A model generated the notes under the pieces. It was not told the DNA's origin, did no database searches, and worked only from the letters and a program-made list of their open reading frames with translations. Source: Myxococcaceae bacterium (GTDB lineage: Bacteria > Myxococcota_A > Polyangia > Polyangiales > Ga0077539). From it: DNA of 64,000 nt. How positions within the stretch are numbered: the first letter of the stretch is position 1; each line of letters starts with the position of its first letter. A program made the translations under genes and the position numbers. The stretch is taken from positions 124,001 through 188,000 of the forward strand of contig SCUS01000041.1 of the NCBI GenBank assembly GCA_004297725.1, written 5' to 3'. This document shows, in pieces, positions 42,921-53,589 of this stretch.

Positions 42921-45643
42921 GCGCCGCGGCTCCGATCGAGGCTGCGATCGAGGCCGAGTGGAGCCGCTGGCTCATCGATCGCAACCGCCGCGCGGCGCGC
43001 ACCGTGCTGCTCCTCGTCGGGGTCTTCTATCCCCTCTTCGGCGTGCTCGACTACGTCGTCGCCCGCCAGCACCTGCACATCCTCTACCCCAGCCGGGCGC
43101 TGGTCACGGCCATCACCGTCGCGATGTTCGTGGCCACCCGCCGGCCCGTCTTCGAGCGCCACGCCGCGCGCCTCACGCAGGTCTACATGCTCTGCGTCGG
43201 CGCCGGCATCGCGGTGATGGTCTTCGTCCTCGGCGGTTACAGCTCCGTGTACTACGCCGGACTCAACCTCGCGATGATCACCGCGGGCCTGCTCTTCATG
43301 TGGCCCGCCCGCATCGCCGTGCCCTACCACGTCGCGATCGTGCTGATGTTCCTGGTGCCCAACGCGTTCATCGCCACCGGGGCGCAGGTGAGCGACGCGA
43401 TCACCAACATGTTCTTCCTGGTGACCACCGCCACCGTCGTGAGCGCCGCGCAGGTGTTCGCCTTCCGCGGCGCCTACGAGCAGGTGGTCAACCAGATCAA
43501 GCTGGAGCGCGCGACGAACAGCCTCGGCCGGGCGCACGAGGAGCTGAAGCGCCTCGACCGCTTCAAGTCGCACTTCTTCGCCAACATCACCCACGAGCTC
43601 AAGACCCCGCTGGCGATGATCCTCTCGCCGGTCGAGCTGATGATCGACGGCGAGATGGGGGCCGTCTCCGAGTCGCAGCGCACCACGCTGCGCACGGTCT
43701 TCCGCAACGGGGTCAAGCTGCTGCGGCTCATCGAAGACCTGCTCGACCTGTCGCGGCTGGAGGAGTCGCGGCTTCGGCTGCGCGTGGAGGAGCACGACCT
43801 CGTCGCGTTCCTGAGCGCGCTGGTCGCCCAGGTGATCACCCTCACGCAGCGCAAGAACATCGAGGTCACCTTCCACGCCGACGCGGAGACGGTGCCCACG
43901 CACTGCGACCTCGACCGGCTGGAGCGCGTGTTCATCAACGTGCTCTCCAACGCCGCGAAGTTCACGCCGCCCGGCGGCCACATCACGGTGAGCGTCACCC
44001 ACGACGAGCGCACCGCCACCATCGCGGTGCAGGACGACGGCCCTGGCTTCGCCCCGGAGATGGCCGACCGGCTCTTCGAGCGCTTCTTCCAGGTCGAGAT
44101 GGCCGGCTCGCGGCGCTACGGCGGCGCGGGCGTCGGCCTGGCCCTGGCGCGCGAGCTGGTGGTGCTGCACGGCGGGGAGATCAGCGCGTTCAGCGAGCCG
44201 GGCCGCGGGGCCCTGTTCACGGTGGTGCTGCCGCGAGACCGGGAGCACTTCCGCGAGGAGGCGCTCGACCACCGCCCGGGGCAGCGAGAGCTGCCGGACC
44301 CGAGGCGCGACGACGACCGCAGCGTGCAGGAGTGGACCGTGCAGGTGTCCACGCGCCCGGAGTTCAAGCTCCTGGGCGTGGCCGAGGTGACCGAGCGACG
44401 GGTGGTCGAGCGCGACCCCGGCGAGCGAGCGCACGCCCGCACGGTGCTGGTGATCGAGGACACCCCGGACGTGTTGCGGCTGCTGCACACGGTGCTGCGG
44501 CAGCACTTCCGGGTGCTGGCGACCACGCACGCCCTGCAGGGCCTGGAGATCGCGCAGCGCGAGCTGCCGGACCTGGTGATCACCGACCTGATGATGCCCG
44601 ACATCGACGGGCTGGAGTTCATCCGCCGCTTCCGCTCGGACGCCCGCTTCAAGCACACGCCGGTGCTGATGCTCACCGCGCGCGGCGACCTCGACGACCG
44701 GCTGAAGGGCATCGAGACCGGCGCCTCGGCCTACATGACCAAGCCCTTCGCGCCGCGGGAGCTGCTCTCCACGGTGCGCTCGCTGCTCGACCTGCAGGAC
44801 GCCACGGCGGACATGGTGCTGGCGCAGCAGATGGACTCGCTGGAGGTCGTGGCCGGGGGCATGGCCCACGAGATCAACAACCCGCTCAACTACATCTCCA
44901 ACGCCCTGGCGCGCATCGAGTCGGACGTGAAGGAGATCCACCGGCTGTCGCGGGAGACGACCCCGGAGGCCGACGCGAAGATCGCCAGGCTCAACACCAG
45001 GGCCGAGCGGATGTTCCAGACGGCGCGCTCGGGGGTCACGCGCATCCGGGAGACGGTGGACGTGATGCGACGGTACAGCCGCGAGGGGTACTCTCGCGTG
45101 TCGCGTGGGCACGACGTCTTCGAGGCGGTGCGCGACGTGGTGCGGGTGGTGGTTCCGGCGATCGGGCGCGAGGTCGCGGTGGAGACGGAGTTCAGGGGCG
45201 ACGGCGTCATCGAGTGCGTGCCCGAGGAGCTGCACCAGGTGTTCACCAACCTGCTGCAGAACGCCATCGAGGCCGTGGAGGATTACTCCGGCAAGGTGAC
45301 CATCGTGGGCGAAGGCACCGCCGAGCAGGTCACGCTCACCGTGAGCGACAACGGACACGGCATCCCCAAGGACGACATCGCCCGGGTCTTCACGCCCTTC
45401 TTCACCAAGAAGGCCGCCGGCAAGGGGATGGGCATGGGGCTCACCATCACCTGGCGCGTGGTGCACGCCCTCGGCGGGACCATCACCGTGCGCAGCGACG
45501 AGGGCGAGGGCACGGAGTTCGTGGTGCGCCTGCCGAGGATGCCGGGCGCCCGGCGGGACACCCAGCGCCCCGGGGCCTTCGAGAGTTCGGTGCCGCCGCC
45601 GCCGCCGCCCCCGGTCTCCGGCGTGTCGGCGATCAGCGCGTAG
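42917..45643 (+). CDS. Hybrid sensor kinase: membrane sensor, histidine kinase, receiver, second histidine kinase
   Basis: 908 residues; GTG start overlapping the previous stop as GTGA. Six or so N-terminal helices (about 25-190) with the loop FVLGGYSSVYYAGLNLAM. First kinase: His226 (NITHELKTPL) and a full ATPase (NVLSNAAKF, DDGPGF, GGAGVGLALA). Receiver at about 510-625 with Asp557 (VITDLMMPDIDG) and YMTKPFAP. Second kinase: His651 (MAHEINNPLNYI), N-box FTNLLQNAIEAVE, G1 DNGHGIP, G2 GKGMGMGLTI. This looks like PhcS (membrane kinase) fused to PhcR (receiver plus kinase). It probably senses the product of the methyltransferase; output partner not found here. Confidence 0.88.
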   Translation: MSAAAPIEAAIEAEWSRWLIDRNRRAARTVLLLVGVFYPLFGVLDYVVARQHLHILYPSRALVTAITVAMFVATRRPVFERHAARLTQVYMLCVGAGIAVMVFVLGGYSSVYYAGLNLAMITAGLLFMWPARIAVPYHVAIVLMFLVPNAFIATGAQVSDAITNMFFLVTTATVVSAAQVFAFRGAYEQVVNQIKLERATNSLGRAHEELKRLDRFKSHFFANITHELKTPLAMILSPVELMIDGEMGAVSESQRTTLRTVFRNGVKLLRLIEDLLDLSRLEESRLRLRVEEHDLVAFLSALVAQVITLTQRKNIEVTFHADAETVPTHCDLDRLERVFINVLSNAAKFTPPGGHITVSVTHDERTATIAVQDDGPGFAPEMADRLFERFFQVEMAGSRRYGGAGVGLALARELVVLHGGEISAFSEPGRGALFTVVLPRDREHFREEALDHRPGQRELPDPRRDDDRSVQEWTVQVSTRPEFKLLGVAEVTERRVVERDPGERAHARTVLVIEDTPDVLRLLHTVLRQHFRVLATTHALQGLEIAQRELPDLVITDLMMPDIDGLEFIRRFRSDARFKHTPVLMLTARGDLDDRLKGIETGASAYMTKPFAPRELLSTVRSLLDLQDATADMVLAQQMDSLEVVAGGMAHEINNPLNYISNALARIESDVKEIHRLSRETTPEADAKIARLNTRAERMFQTARSGVTRIRETVDVMRRYSREGYSRVSRGHDVFEAVRDVVRVVVPAIGREVAVETEFRGDGVIECVPEELHQVFTNLLQNAIEAVEDYSGKVTIVGEGTAEQVTLTVSDNGHGIPKDDIARVFTPFFTKKAAGKGMGMGLTITWRVVHALGGTITVRSDEGEGTEFVVRLPRMPGARRDTQRPGAFESSVPPPPPPPVSGVSAISA

Positions 45644-45647
45644 CGCC

Positions 45648-46778
45648 TCATATCACCACGAGGTCGTCGCGGTGGATCACCTCGTCGCCGTGCGGCGCGC
45701 CAAGGAGATCGCCCACCTCGCGGGAGTTGCGGCCGCGGATGACGTGCAGCTCGGCGCTGGAGAAGGCCGAGAGCCCCCGGGCGAAGGGCGCGGAGTCGGC
45801 GGTGACGAGGTCGACCGGGTCGCCGCGACGGAAGGTGCCGCGCACCTCGACGACGCCGGAGGGCAGCAGCGAGCGGCCGCCCTCCAGCACCGCGCGGCGG
45901 GCGCCCTCGTCCACCACCAGCGTGCCGCGACCGCGGAGCGTGTGGGCGATCCAGTGGGCCCTGGCGGACACCCGCTGCTCCATCGGGAGGAAGACCGTGC
46001 CCACGTCGTCGCCCCGCATCAGCGCCGCCAGCACGCCGGGCTGGCGGCCCGGGGCGATCACCGCCGTGGCCCCGGCCGCGGTGGCGGCCCTCGCGGCCTT
46101 CAGCTTGGTGACCATGCCTCCCTTGCCGCCTCCGGAGACGTCGGTGCGGACGAAGCGGTCGACGCTGCGGTCGCCGCCGGCGACGACCTGCACCCTGCGC
46201 TCGCCGTCGAGCAGCCCCGGGGCGACGGAGAGCATCACCAGCAGCTCGGCGCCGAGCAGGTTGGCCACCTGGGCGGAGAGCGAGTCGTTGTCGCCGAAGG
46301 CGATCTCCTCGACGCTGACGGTGTCGTTCTCGTTGATGACGGGGATGGCGCCGCGGGTGAGCAGCGCGTCGAGCGCGCCGCGGGCGTTGAGGTAGCGCCC
46401 GCGCTCGGCGAAGTCGGAGTGGGTGAGCAGCACCTGGGCGGCCACGCGCTTGCGCCGGGCGAAGACCTCGGACCAGAGCCGGATGAGGAGCCCCTGCCCC
46501 GCGGCGGCGCAGGCCTGGAGCTGGTCCATCCGGCGGGGGCGGGCGGTGAACCCGAGGGCCTCGACGCCGAGGGCGATGGCCCCGGAGGAGACCAGCGCGA
46601 CGCGGCGGCCGGGGGTCTCCGCGAGGTCGACGAGCTCGTTGGCGAGGGAGTCGAGCACGGCGCGGTCGATGGCCCCGCGGGGATCGGTGAGCACGCCGGT
46701 GCCGATCTTGACGACGACGGTGCGGGCGCGGCGGAGCGGGGTCAGACGGTCGAGCGAGGCGGGGTCGACGGTGGCCAT
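45648..46778 (-). CDS. proB: Glutamate 5-kinase (ProB)
   Basis: 376 residues from the ATG at 46778. First step of proline synthesis, phosphorylating glutamate with ATP. Amino acid kinase domain: VVVKIGTGVLTD, LVSSGAIALG, INENDTVSVEEIAFGDNDSL and GGKGGMVTKLKAA. C-terminal PUA domain (GTLVVDEGARRAVL to the end), as in E. coli ProB. Convergent with the hybrid kinase gene, four bases apart. proA lies at 36177-37439. Confidence 0.96.
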   Translation of the reverse strand: MATVDPASLDRLTPLRRARTVVVKIGTGVLTDPRGAIDRAVLDSLANELVDLAETPGRRVALVSSGAIALGVEALGFTARPRRMDQLQACAAAGQGLLIRLWSEVFARRKRVAAQVLLTHSDFAERGRYLNARGALDALLTRGAIPVINENDTVSVEEIAFGDNDSLSAQVANLLGAELLVMLSVAPGLLDGERRVQVVAGGDRSVDRFVRTDVSGGGKGGMVTKLKAARAATAAGATAVIAPGRQPGVLAALMRGDDVGTVFLPMEQRVSARAHWIAHTLRGRGTLVVDEGARRAVLEGGRSLLPSGVVEVRGTFRRGDPVDLVTADSAPFARGLSAFSSAELHVIRGRNSREVGDLLGAPHGDEVIHRDDLVVI

Positions 46779-46833
46779 GGTCGGTGGGGCGCGGGAGTAC
46801 CAAATCGCGCGCGGGCTCACCAGCCGTTGCGGA

Positions 46834-47589
46834 TCAGGTCGTGGGTGCCGGGGCCGCGGCCTCGGCCATCGCCCCTCGGGCGATGAGGTACTGCGCGAGG
46901 TAGTAGGTGATGTAGCCCGGGTAGAGCAGCGCCTCGGTGGCGTAGAGGTCGCTCGGGTGCGCCCTGGGCAGGAGAAACTGGTTGAGGGGGATGATCGAGT
47001 CGCTCGCGACGAAGACCAGCGCGCCGAGCGCCAGCACGCGAGAGCCGCGTCGCATCACCGCCACGCTCGCCATCCCGATGAGCAGCGGCATGTAGGCGAG
47101 CAGCGCGGGCGAGACCGGCACCAGCCGCGGCGGGTCGACCGTCACCCAGCCGATGGAGCGCACCGGCTGGAGGGGATTGACCCACGCGATGACGGCGCCG
47201 TAGCCGAGGCCGAAGGTCGCGAGGCCGGTGACGAGGCTGCGTCGGGCGGCGCTCGCGGACCAGCCCGCGCGGCGCAGGCCGGCGATGTAGAAGACGTGGC
47301 CGATCAGGAAGGCGAGGACCCCGAACACCGCGAGGTCGGGGTCGAAGGTGTTGAGGAAGTAGTCGCCCATGGCGCCCGCGAGGAGCCCGTACGCGATGGT
47401 CGCGCCGAAGGCCGGCCGGGTGGCAGGGAGCGCCCAGAAGGCCAGCACCACCGTGGGCGCCATGCGCACCAGGGCGAGCCCGTGGAAGGGCCCGAGCGGA
47501 ATCAGCCCGATGCTGATCGCGGCGAGCAGCCAGTACGCGAGGTCGAGGCGAGCGCGACGGCCGACGCCCGAGGTCAGTTCTGCCAGCAC
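46834..47589 (-). CDS. YhhN/TMEM86-family membrane protein (lysoplasmalogenase-like)
   Basis: 251 residues from a GTG at 47589. About eight transmembrane helices with family motifs [38 protein letters not shown] and [11 protein letters not shown]; the Asp residues in GD and SD are the ones proposed to be catalytic. Members hydrolyse the vinyl-ether bond of lysoplasmalogens, a lipid known in myxobacteria, so the role fits, but activity is inferred. TAGTCT (47598-47603, minus strand) sits eight bases before the GTG with no Shine-Dalgarno. Confidence 0.82.
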   Translation of the reverse strand: MLAELTSGVGRRARLDLAYWLLAAISIGLIPLGPFHGLALVRMAPTVVLAFWALPATRPAFGATIAYGLLAGAMGDYFLNTFDPDLAVFGVLAFLIGHVFYIAGLRRAGWSASAARRSLVTGLATFGLGYGAVIAWVNPLQPVRSIGWVTVDPPRLVPVSPALLAYMPLLIGMASVAVMRRGSRVLALGALVFVASDSIIPLNQFLLPRAHPSDLYATEALLYPGYITYYLAQYLIARGAMAEAAAPAPTT

Positions 47590-47719
47590 GACGGCCGAGA
47601 CTACCGGACAACCGTCGAGGCGGGGTGGAGGCGCCCCCGATCGGATTGCGCCAACGCGCCCGCGATGCCAGAAGTCCCGCGGCCATGACCCCCTCCCTCG
47701 CTCCGCGGCGCCTGCGCTG

Positions 47720-50641
47720 ATGCCCGTCGACCTCGCCTCGCTCCAGGCCCTGCTCGCCAACGTCCGGAGGCGCTCTCCCTCGATGCGCCTCGCCCAGGCC
47801 GCCGAGCTCGCCCGACCCGGCAACGTGCTCTCGCAGCGAGAGACCGACGACGAGGCGATGCTGCTGGTGCAGGTGCCGGGGTGGTCGGTTCCGGCGACGG
47901 CGATGCTCTACCCCGAGGAGGGAGAGTGGGCGTGTGACTGCGGCGGAGCGGACCCCTGCGCCCACGTCGTCGCGGCCGCCGCGGCCCTGGAGACCGCCCT
48001 TCGCACGGGGGTCGCGCTCCCCTCGGCGGTGAGCGTGCAATCGCGGCTGCGCTACGCGTTGACCGCGACGCGCGAGGGGCTGCGGGTGGCCCGCTACATC
48101 ACCGGTCCGGGCGGGGACGAGCGGGCGCTGGAGGGGGCGCTCTCGGACGCCGGGGTGGCCCTCTCGACCGGCGACGCCGACCTCGCCGTCGACCGGCTGT
48201 GCGACCTGAAGCGCGGCGGGCTCGTGGCGGCGCAGGACCTCCCGGCGCTCCTGACCGCCCTCTCGTCCTGCGAGGACGTGAGCCTCGACGGGCGGGCCGT
48301 GAGGGTCTCCACCGAGGAGGTGCTCCCGAAGGCGTGGGTGGAGGATCACCCGAAGGGCTTCGCGCTGCGCATCGAGCGCGACCCGGCGGTGACCGCGGTG
48401 CTCTCGCCGGGGGTCGCCGACGCGGGCGGGGTGCTCCGCCCCATGGGGGCGACCGACCTCAGCGGACCGCTGCTGGAGAAGCTCCCTCGCACCCGGGTGT
48501 TCGCTGCGACCGAGGTCTCCGAGCTGGTGCTGAAGACCCTCCCCGAGCTCTCCGCGAGGCTCCCCGTGGAGCTGCGCACGAAGCGCCTCCCTCCGCTGGT
48601 GAAGGGGCTTCGGCCGCGCATCACCATGGACGTCACGCTGCTCTCTCACGCGCTCTCGGTGACCCCTTCGCTCACCTACGGCGACCCGCCGATCGCTCGC
48701 ATCGAGGAAGGTCGCATGGTGCACCTGCGGGGCGGTCTGCCGCTGCGGGACGAAGGCGCGGAGGTGCGGGAGGTGCACCGGCTGCGGGACGAGCTGGGGC
48801 TGGTACCGGGGGTGCGCACGGCGTACCGGGGCGCGGACGCGGCGCGCTTTCTCGCGAAGCTCAAGGCCTGGTCGCCAGAGGGAGGGAGCGCCACGGCGTC
48901 GCTCTTCGGCAGCGTCCCGGTCGCCCCCAAGCTCACCGTGCGGGACACGGGCTTCGACCTCTCCTTCGAGCTCCCTGGCGACGGAGAGGGAGAGGGCGCG
49001 ACGCCGAGGCAGGCCGACGCGGCGACGGTGATGCAGGCGTGGCGCGAGGGCCTGGACGTGGTGCCGCTCACCGACGGAACCTGGGCGCCGCTGCCGGTCG
49101 AGTGGCTGCGGGCGCACGGTCACCGGGTGGCCGACCTGCTCGCCGCGAGAGGCGACGACGGCGAGGTGACGCGCGCCGCGCTGCCCGCGCTGGCGCAGCT
49201 CTGCGAGGCCCTGGAGACGCCCGCTCCCCCCAAGCTGCAGGGGCTTCGGGCGCTGGCGGAGGGCTTCGAGGCGATCCCCCCGGCGGCGCTCCCGGAGGAC
49301 CTCACGGCGACGCTGCGGCCCTACCAGCGTCGGGGCGTGGACTGGCTGTGCTTCCTGCGCGACGCGCAGATGGGCGCGGTGCTGGCCGACGACATGGGCC
49401 TCGGCAAGACGCTCCAGACCATCTGCGCGCTGCGGGGGCGCTCGCTGGTGGTGGCGCCGAGGAGCGTGCTCCACAACTGGGCCGACGAGGTGAAGCGCTT
49501 TCGTCCGGGGCTCTCGGTCGCGGTCTACCACGGCGCGGGTCGGGCCATCGATCGCCGCGCGGACGTCACGCTCACCACCTACGCGGTGCTCCGCCTGGAC
49601 GCCGGGGCGCTCTCCAGGGAGCCCTGGGACGCGGTCGTGCTCGACGAGGCGCAGGCCATCAAGAACCCCGACAGCCAGGCCGCGCGCGCGGCCTACCAGC
49701 TACGGGGGAGCTTCCGCGTGGCGCTCTCCGGCACGCCCGTGGAGAACCGCCTCGAGGAGCTGTGGAGCCTGATGCACTTCGCCAACCCGGGGCTGCTCGG
49801 GGGGCGGAGCGACTTCGACGAGCGCTACGCGAAGCCCGCCGCGGAGGGTGACGGCACCGCCATGGCGAGGCTGCGACAGCGGGTGGGGACCTTCCTGCTG
49901 AGGCGCTTGAAGCGGGAGGTGGCGCCGGAGCTTCCGCCGAGGACGGAGGCGGTGCTGCACTGCGACCTCGACGAGCGCGAGCGCGAGGTCTACGACGCCG
50001 TGAGGGCGGCCTCGCAGCGCGACGTGGTGGAGGCGCTGCGCGAGGGCGGGAGCACGCTGCTGGCGCTGGAAGCGCTGCTCAGGCTGAGGCAGGCGGCGTG
50101 TCACAGCGGGCTGGTTCCGGGGCAGAGCGCGGACTCGTCGTCGAAGGTGACCTGCCTCGTGGACGCGCTGGAGTCCGCCGCGGCGGACGGCCACAAGGCC
50201 CTGGTGTTCTCGCAGTGGACCTCGCTGCTCGACCGGGTGGAGCCGCACCTCGAGGCCGCGGGCATCGGCTTCGCGAGGCTCGACGGGTCCACGCGCGACC
50301 GGGCCGAGGTGGTGGGGCGCTTCCAGTCGGAGGGAGGGCCGCCGGTGATGCTGGTGTCGCTCAAGGCGGGCGGCACGGGCATCAACCTCACCGCGGCGGA
50401 TCACGTCTTCCTGCTCGATCCGTGGTGGAACCCCGCCGTCGAGGACCAGGCCGCGGACCGCGCCCACCGCATCGGCCAGCAGCGCCCGGTGACCATCTAC
50501 CGCATCGTGGCGAGCGACACCGTCGAGGAGCGCATCGTGGCGCTCCAGTCCCGCAAGCGGGCGCTCGCCGAGGCGGCGCTCTCGGGCGGCGACCCGAGCG
50601 CCTCGCTCACCCGCGACGACCTGCTGGCGCTGCTGGCGTAG
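47720..50641 (+). CDS. SNF2-family helicase with N-terminal SWIM zinc finger
   Basis: 973 residues from the ATG at 47720. N-terminal SWIM finger [15 protein letters not shown] (about 70-84), a large middle domain, then the SNF2 motor: [11 protein letters not shown] (near 558), motif II LDEAQAI, motif [15 protein letters not shown], and the helicase C half with [28 protein letters not shown] and AHRIGQ. Translocates on DNA and remodels bound proteins; role in this bacterium unknown. Ends in a 35-base convergent overlap with the hydrolase gene. Confidence 0.93.
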   Translation: MPVDLASLQALLANVRRRSPSMRLAQAAELARPGNVLSQRETDDEAMLLVQVPGWSVPATAMLYPEEGEWACDCGGADPCAHVVAAAAALETALRTGVALPSAVSVQSRLRYALTATREGLRVARYITGPGGDERALEGALSDAGVALSTGDADLAVDRLCDLKRGGLVAAQDLPALLTALSSCEDVSLDGRAVRVSTEEVLPKAWVEDHPKGFALRIERDPAVTAVLSPGVADAGGVLRPMGATDLSGPLLEKLPRTRVFAATEVSELVLKTLPELSARLPVELRTKRLPPLVKGLRPRITMDVTLLSHALSVTPSLTYGDPPIARIEEGRMVHLRGGLPLRDEGAEVREVHRLRDELGLVPGVRTAYRGADAARFLAKLKAWSPEGGSATASLFGSVPVAPKLTVRDTGFDLSFELPGDGEGEGATPRQADAATVMQAWREGLDVVPLTDGTWAPLPVEWLRAHGHRVADLLAARGDDGEVTRAALPALAQLCEALETPAPPKLQGLRALAEGFEAIPPAALPEDLTATLRPYQRRGVDWLCFLRDAQMGAVLADDMGLGKTLQTICALRGRSLVVAPRSVLHNWADEVKRFRPGLSVAVYHGAGRAIDRRADVTLTTYAVLRLDAGALSREPWDAVVLDEAQAIKNPDSQAARAAYQLRGSFRVALSGTPVENRLEELWSLMHFANPGLLGGRSDFDERYAKPAAEGDGTAMARLRQRVGTFLLRRLKREVAPELPPRTEAVLHCDLDEREREVYDAVRAASQRDVVEALREGGSTLLALEALLRLRQAACHSGLVPGQSADSSSKVTCLVDALESAAADGHKALVFSQWTSLLDRVEPHLEAAGIGFARLDGSTRDRAEVVGRFQSEGGPPVMLVSLKAGGTGINLTAADHVFLLDPWWNPAVEDQAADRAHRIGQQRPVTIYRIVASDTVEERIVALQSRKRALAEAALSGGDPSASLTRDDLLALLA

Positions 50642-51491
50642 GCCCTCCGCCCTCGGTCTCTCGCAGGAAGTCCAGCAGCCGCCGCACGGTGCCGTCGCAG
50701 TCGTCGACCTGCGGGCTGTGACCGACCCCGGCGACCACCTCGATGCGTGCGTGCGGGGGCAGGTGCTCTCGGAAGAAGTCCAGACCCGTCGAGGGCAGCA
50801 CCCGCTCCTCGGCGCCCCAGAGCAGCAGCACGGGCATGGTGAGGGCGCGCAGCTCGTCGGCGGTGAGGTAGTTGGCCGGGCCCACGCCCGCGAGCAGCCG
50901 TCGCAGCGCAGGGCGGGCGAAGCCACGTCGCAGGCTGGCCGCGGCGATGGGACGGAGGGCGGTGCGGCGCACCAGCAGCCGGTCGATGAAGTCCTCGGCC
51001 TCGGCGTGGGTGCGCAGCGTGAAGGTGCGCTGCAGCGCGGCGAGCTCCGAGGCCGAGAGCGGAGCCCCTCCGGGAGAGACGAGCGCGAGGCCCTGGACGC
51101 GCGAGGGGCGATCGACGGCGTAGCGCAGCGCGAGGGCCGCGCCCATGGAGCTGCCCACCAGCATGACCGGGCCGTCGAGCGCGTGGTCGAGGGCGTCGCG
51201 CAGGCCCTGGTAGAGCAGGGATCCGTCGAGGTGGGGCGGCGCGTGGCTGTAGCCGTGCGCGGGCAGATCGGGGGCGATCAGCCGGCGGACGTGAGGCCGC
51301 AGCGCCTGGAGCAGCGGGGCGTTGTAGCCCGCGGAGGAGTTGTAGCCGTGGAGGAGCACCGTGGTCGGGAGGGCGCCCCCGCCGGGCGCCTCGACCCAGT
51401 GGAGCGGGCCGGTGCAGGTGTCGACCGAGCGGCTTCGCCAGCCGCGGAGGTGGAGGGAGAGGCGAGCGAGTCGTTCGCTGAACAGGGCCAT
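50607..51491 (-). CDS. Alpha/beta hydrolase
   Basis: 294 residues from the ATG at 51491. Fold motifs: oxyanion stretch [11 protein letters not shown], nucleophile elbow [11 protein letters not shown] (Ser), and [12 protein letters not shown] (catalytic His). The acid lies in [12 protein letters not shown], with Glu where Asp is usual. Substrate unknown. No signal peptide, so cytoplasmic. Its 3' end overlaps the helicase gene by 35 bases on the opposite strand. Confidence 0.85.
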   Translation of the reverse strand: MALFSERLARLSLHLRGWRSRSVDTCTGPLHWVEAPGGGALPTTVLLHGYNSSAGYNAPLLQALRPHVRRLIAPDLPAHGYSHAPPHLDGSLLYQGLRDALDHALDGPVMLVGSSMGAALALRYAVDRPSRVQGLALVSPGGAPLSASELAALQRTFTLRTHAEAEDFIDRLLVRRTALRPIAAASLRRGFARPALRRLLAGVGPANYLTADELRALTMPVLLLWGAEERVLPSTGLDFFREHLPPHARIEVVAGVGHSPQVDDCDGTVRRLLDFLRETEGGGPTPAAPAGRRG

Positions 51492-51552
51492 CGCAGTGGG
51501 TGCGATCGACCATAGCCGATCTCCCGCGAGGCGCCCTCCGCGAGAGCAGGGC

Positions 51553-52446
51553 TCAGCGGGCGGCGGTGGCGGCGGCGGGGGAGACCACGATCTCCACGCG
51601 GCGGTTGTTGGCCCGACCCTCGGCGGAGTCGTTGGGCGCCACCGGCCGCGAAGGGCCGAGGCCGCTCGCCTCGATCTGGCCCTCGGGGATGCCGCGGCTG
51701 ATGAGGTAGGCGCGCACCGACTGGGCGCGAGCGAGCGAGAGCTGCTGGTTGGCGGCGGGCGATCCCCGCGAGTCGGTGTGCCCCTCGACGACGAGGTGCC
51801 GGGCGCCCTGGTCGATGAGCGCGCGGGCCACCTGGTCGAGCCGCTGCTGGGCGATGGGCAGCAGCGCCGACTCACCTGTGGCGAAGAGCACCTCGCCGGA
51901 GAGGGTGATGACGGTGCCTCGCTGCTCCTCGCGCACCGCCGCGACGCGACGGAGGCTCTCCAGCGCGGCGGCCGCCTGGCGCTCGGCCTCCATGCGCCGC
52001 TGCCTCTCGGCGGCGAGCTGGGTCTGCGTCATGGCGACGGTCTGCTGGGTGTTCTGTAGCTGCTGCTGCGACTGCTGCAGGGCCGTCTGCGTCTGTGTGA
52101 GCTGCTGCCCGGTGAGGGCGGCGCGCTCCTGCTCGGCGCGCTCTCGCTCCTGGTCGGCCTGGAGCGTATCGCCGCGGGCCTCGACGGTCTGCGCGCGGCG
52201 CAGCGCCACGTAGGAGAGGTCGCGGGTGACGTCCGAGCTGGGGGCCTCGGTGAAGCTGCGCTCGGCGCGCTCGAGCTCTCCCTGCGCGTTGTGGAGGTCG
52301 ACGAGCGCGAGGCGCGCCGCGGGCCCCTGGCTGGCGCGGCTGAACGCGGCGCGGGCCTCGACGAGCTCTCGCGGCGGGGCGGACGTGGAGGCGCAACCCG
52401 AGAGGGAGGCGATGCCGAGCACGGTGGTCAATGCGATGTACTTCAT
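51553..52446 (-). CDS. OmpA-family lipoprotein with DUF4398-like N-terminus
   Basis: 297 residues. Lipobox SLSGC near 18. Residues 25-110 are a DUF4398-like helical domain (HNAQGELERAERSF), followed by a Gln-rich coiled coil and an OmpA C-terminal peptidoglycan-binding domain: FATGESALLPIAQQRLD, VVEGHTDSRGS and SLARAQSVRAYLISRGI, ANNRRVEIVV. Anchors the outer membrane to peptidoglycan. Same operon as the DUF4398 lipoprotein 28 bases upstream. Confidence 0.92.
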   Translation of the reverse strand: MKYIALTTVLGIASLSGCASTSAPPRELVEARAAFSRASQGPAARLALVDLHNAQGELERAERSFTEAPSSDVTRDLSYVALRRAQTVEARGDTLQADQERERAEQERAALTGQQLTQTQTALQQSQQQLQNTQQTVAMTQTQLAAERQRRMEAERQAAAALESLRRVAAVREEQRGTVITLSGEVLFATGESALLPIAQQRLDQVARALIDQGARHLVVEGHTDSRGSPAANQQLSLARAQSVRAYLISRGIPEGQIEASGLGPSRPVAPNDSAEGRANNRRVEIVVSPAAATAAR

Positions 52447-52474
52447 GGTGATTCTCCAGGGGCTCCGGTTGCGC

Positions 52475-52876
52475 TTAGGGCGTGGGCGGCGGGGCGGCCG
52501 GCGGCGGCGTCGGCGCCGTGGGCGGCGGGGGCTGCGACCGCGCGTCGCGCACCTCGCTGGCGGCCTGCCTCGCGGCGGCGATGGAGGCGGAGCGACGGGA
52601 GAGCGCCAGGGCCAGCTCGGCGTCGGCCTCGGCGCGAGCCAGCACCCGCTCGGCCCGCTCGCCCTCGCCGCTGCGAGAGAGCTGCTCGGCCTGGGTGAAC
52701 TGCTCCCTGGCGTACTGGAGGTGGAGCGCGGCGGTGGGCTCGTGCTCCGCGCCCACCTCGCCGGCCGAGCGGATCGCCGCCTGCGTCGCGCCCATCCGCG
52801 CCGTGGACGCCGCGGTGCCGCCGCAGCCGACGAGCGCGAGCGAGGCGAACATCATCCATCGAGTGAGCGTCTTCAT
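52475..52876 (-). CDS. DUF4398-family small lipoprotein
   Basis: 133 residues from the ATG at 52876. Lipobox ALVGC. The domain (RSAGEVGAEHEPTAALHLQY, then AREQFTQAEQL) is helical and matches the N-terminal domain of its downstream neighbour. Ends in a Pro/Ala-rich tail. Function unknown; paired in many Gram-negatives with an OmpA-type protein, as here. Confidence 0.8.
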   Translation of the reverse strand: MKTLTRWMMFASLALVGCGGTAASTARMGATQAAIRSAGEVGAEHEPTAALHLQYAREQFTQAEQLSRSGEGERAERVLARAEADAELALALSRRSASIAAARQAASEVRDARSQPPPPTAPTPPPAAPPPTP

Positions 52877-53127
52877 GAGTCTTGTCCCTCCTACGGGATG
52901 ACGCCCTGCTCTCAACCTTCGTGCCGCGCTGCGCTCCTCGGTAGAAGGGCCGCGCGTCGCTGCGCCTCGCGTCGCGACTGCGCGCTGACGCCACAGGGTC
53001 GCCGCCCGCCTGGGGTAGATCGCCTCAGTGGGCATGCGTCCAACGCACGGGATGGGGCCGCGGCACCGTGTGTGCTCTGCGAGTGGGCGGAGGCGAATCA
53101 CCGCCCCCGAGAGAAGCGGAGGATCCA
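52877..53127. other. Divergent 251-base intergenic region
   Basis: Separates the DUF4398 operon (minus) from the CsbD-like gene (plus). GGAGG at 53118-53122 serves the latter. No strong promoter motif or repeat was found; an ATG at 53068 is in frame with the CsbD-like gene but is not preferred. Confidence 0.4.
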
Positions 53128-53484
53128 TTGAGCACACAGCAGCAAGAGGCCCCAGGACCCACGGTCGAGCACAAGGGCGTGGAGGCCGTCGTCGACGAGG
53201 TGAAGGAGCGCTTCACGCGCGAGTGGGACTCGTTGAAGGCGCGAGCGCGCACGGTCTTCGAGAAGCTGAGCGAGGAGGACGTGGAGTCGGTGAAGGGCCG
53301 CTTCGACGAGCTCCGCGCCCGCGTCGTGAAGGCCTACGGCTACGCCGAGGAGCGCGCTCACGAGGAGGTCGCGAGGCTGCTACACCGCAGCGACGCGAAG
53401 CCCTCGGAGGAGAAGCGGAGCCGGAAGAAGCAGCGCGGTCTCAAGCGTCGCGCGAACGCGGCCTCCCGCTCCGCCTCGCGCTGA
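53128..53484 (+). CDS. CsbD-like stress protein
   Basis: 118 residues from a TTG at 53128, chosen because GGAGG ends five bases before it; an ATG at 53068 is possible. The central part has the CsbD layout: FTREWDSLKARARTVFEKLS, EEDVESVKGRFDELRARVV and KAYGYAEERAHEEV, as in the WxQLKGK...D...GK.DQL.G.Q..YG pattern. The C-terminal 25 residues are Lys/Arg-rich. CsbD-type proteins are general-stress induced and of unknown function. Confidence 0.72.
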   Translation: MSTQQQEAPGPTVEHKGVEAVVDEVKERFTREWDSLKARARTVFEKLSEEDVESVKGRFDELRARVVKAYGYAEERAHEEVARLLHRSDAKPSEEKRSRKKQRGLKRRANAASRSASR

Positions 53485-53589
53485 CGGCGCCCCGGGGAGG
53501 GTGCGAGTCGCGGCTCCCTGGCCGGCGGGTCGGTGCTAGCGTGCGCGCCTCTCTTCCCCCGCCCCACGGCCGGAGGCCACACAGTCCCG

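Noticed and set aside
42830..45466. 878-codon minus-strand open frame opposite the hybrid kinase
   Set aside because: Antisense artefact of high GC third positions; the kinase motifs on the plus strand are complete.
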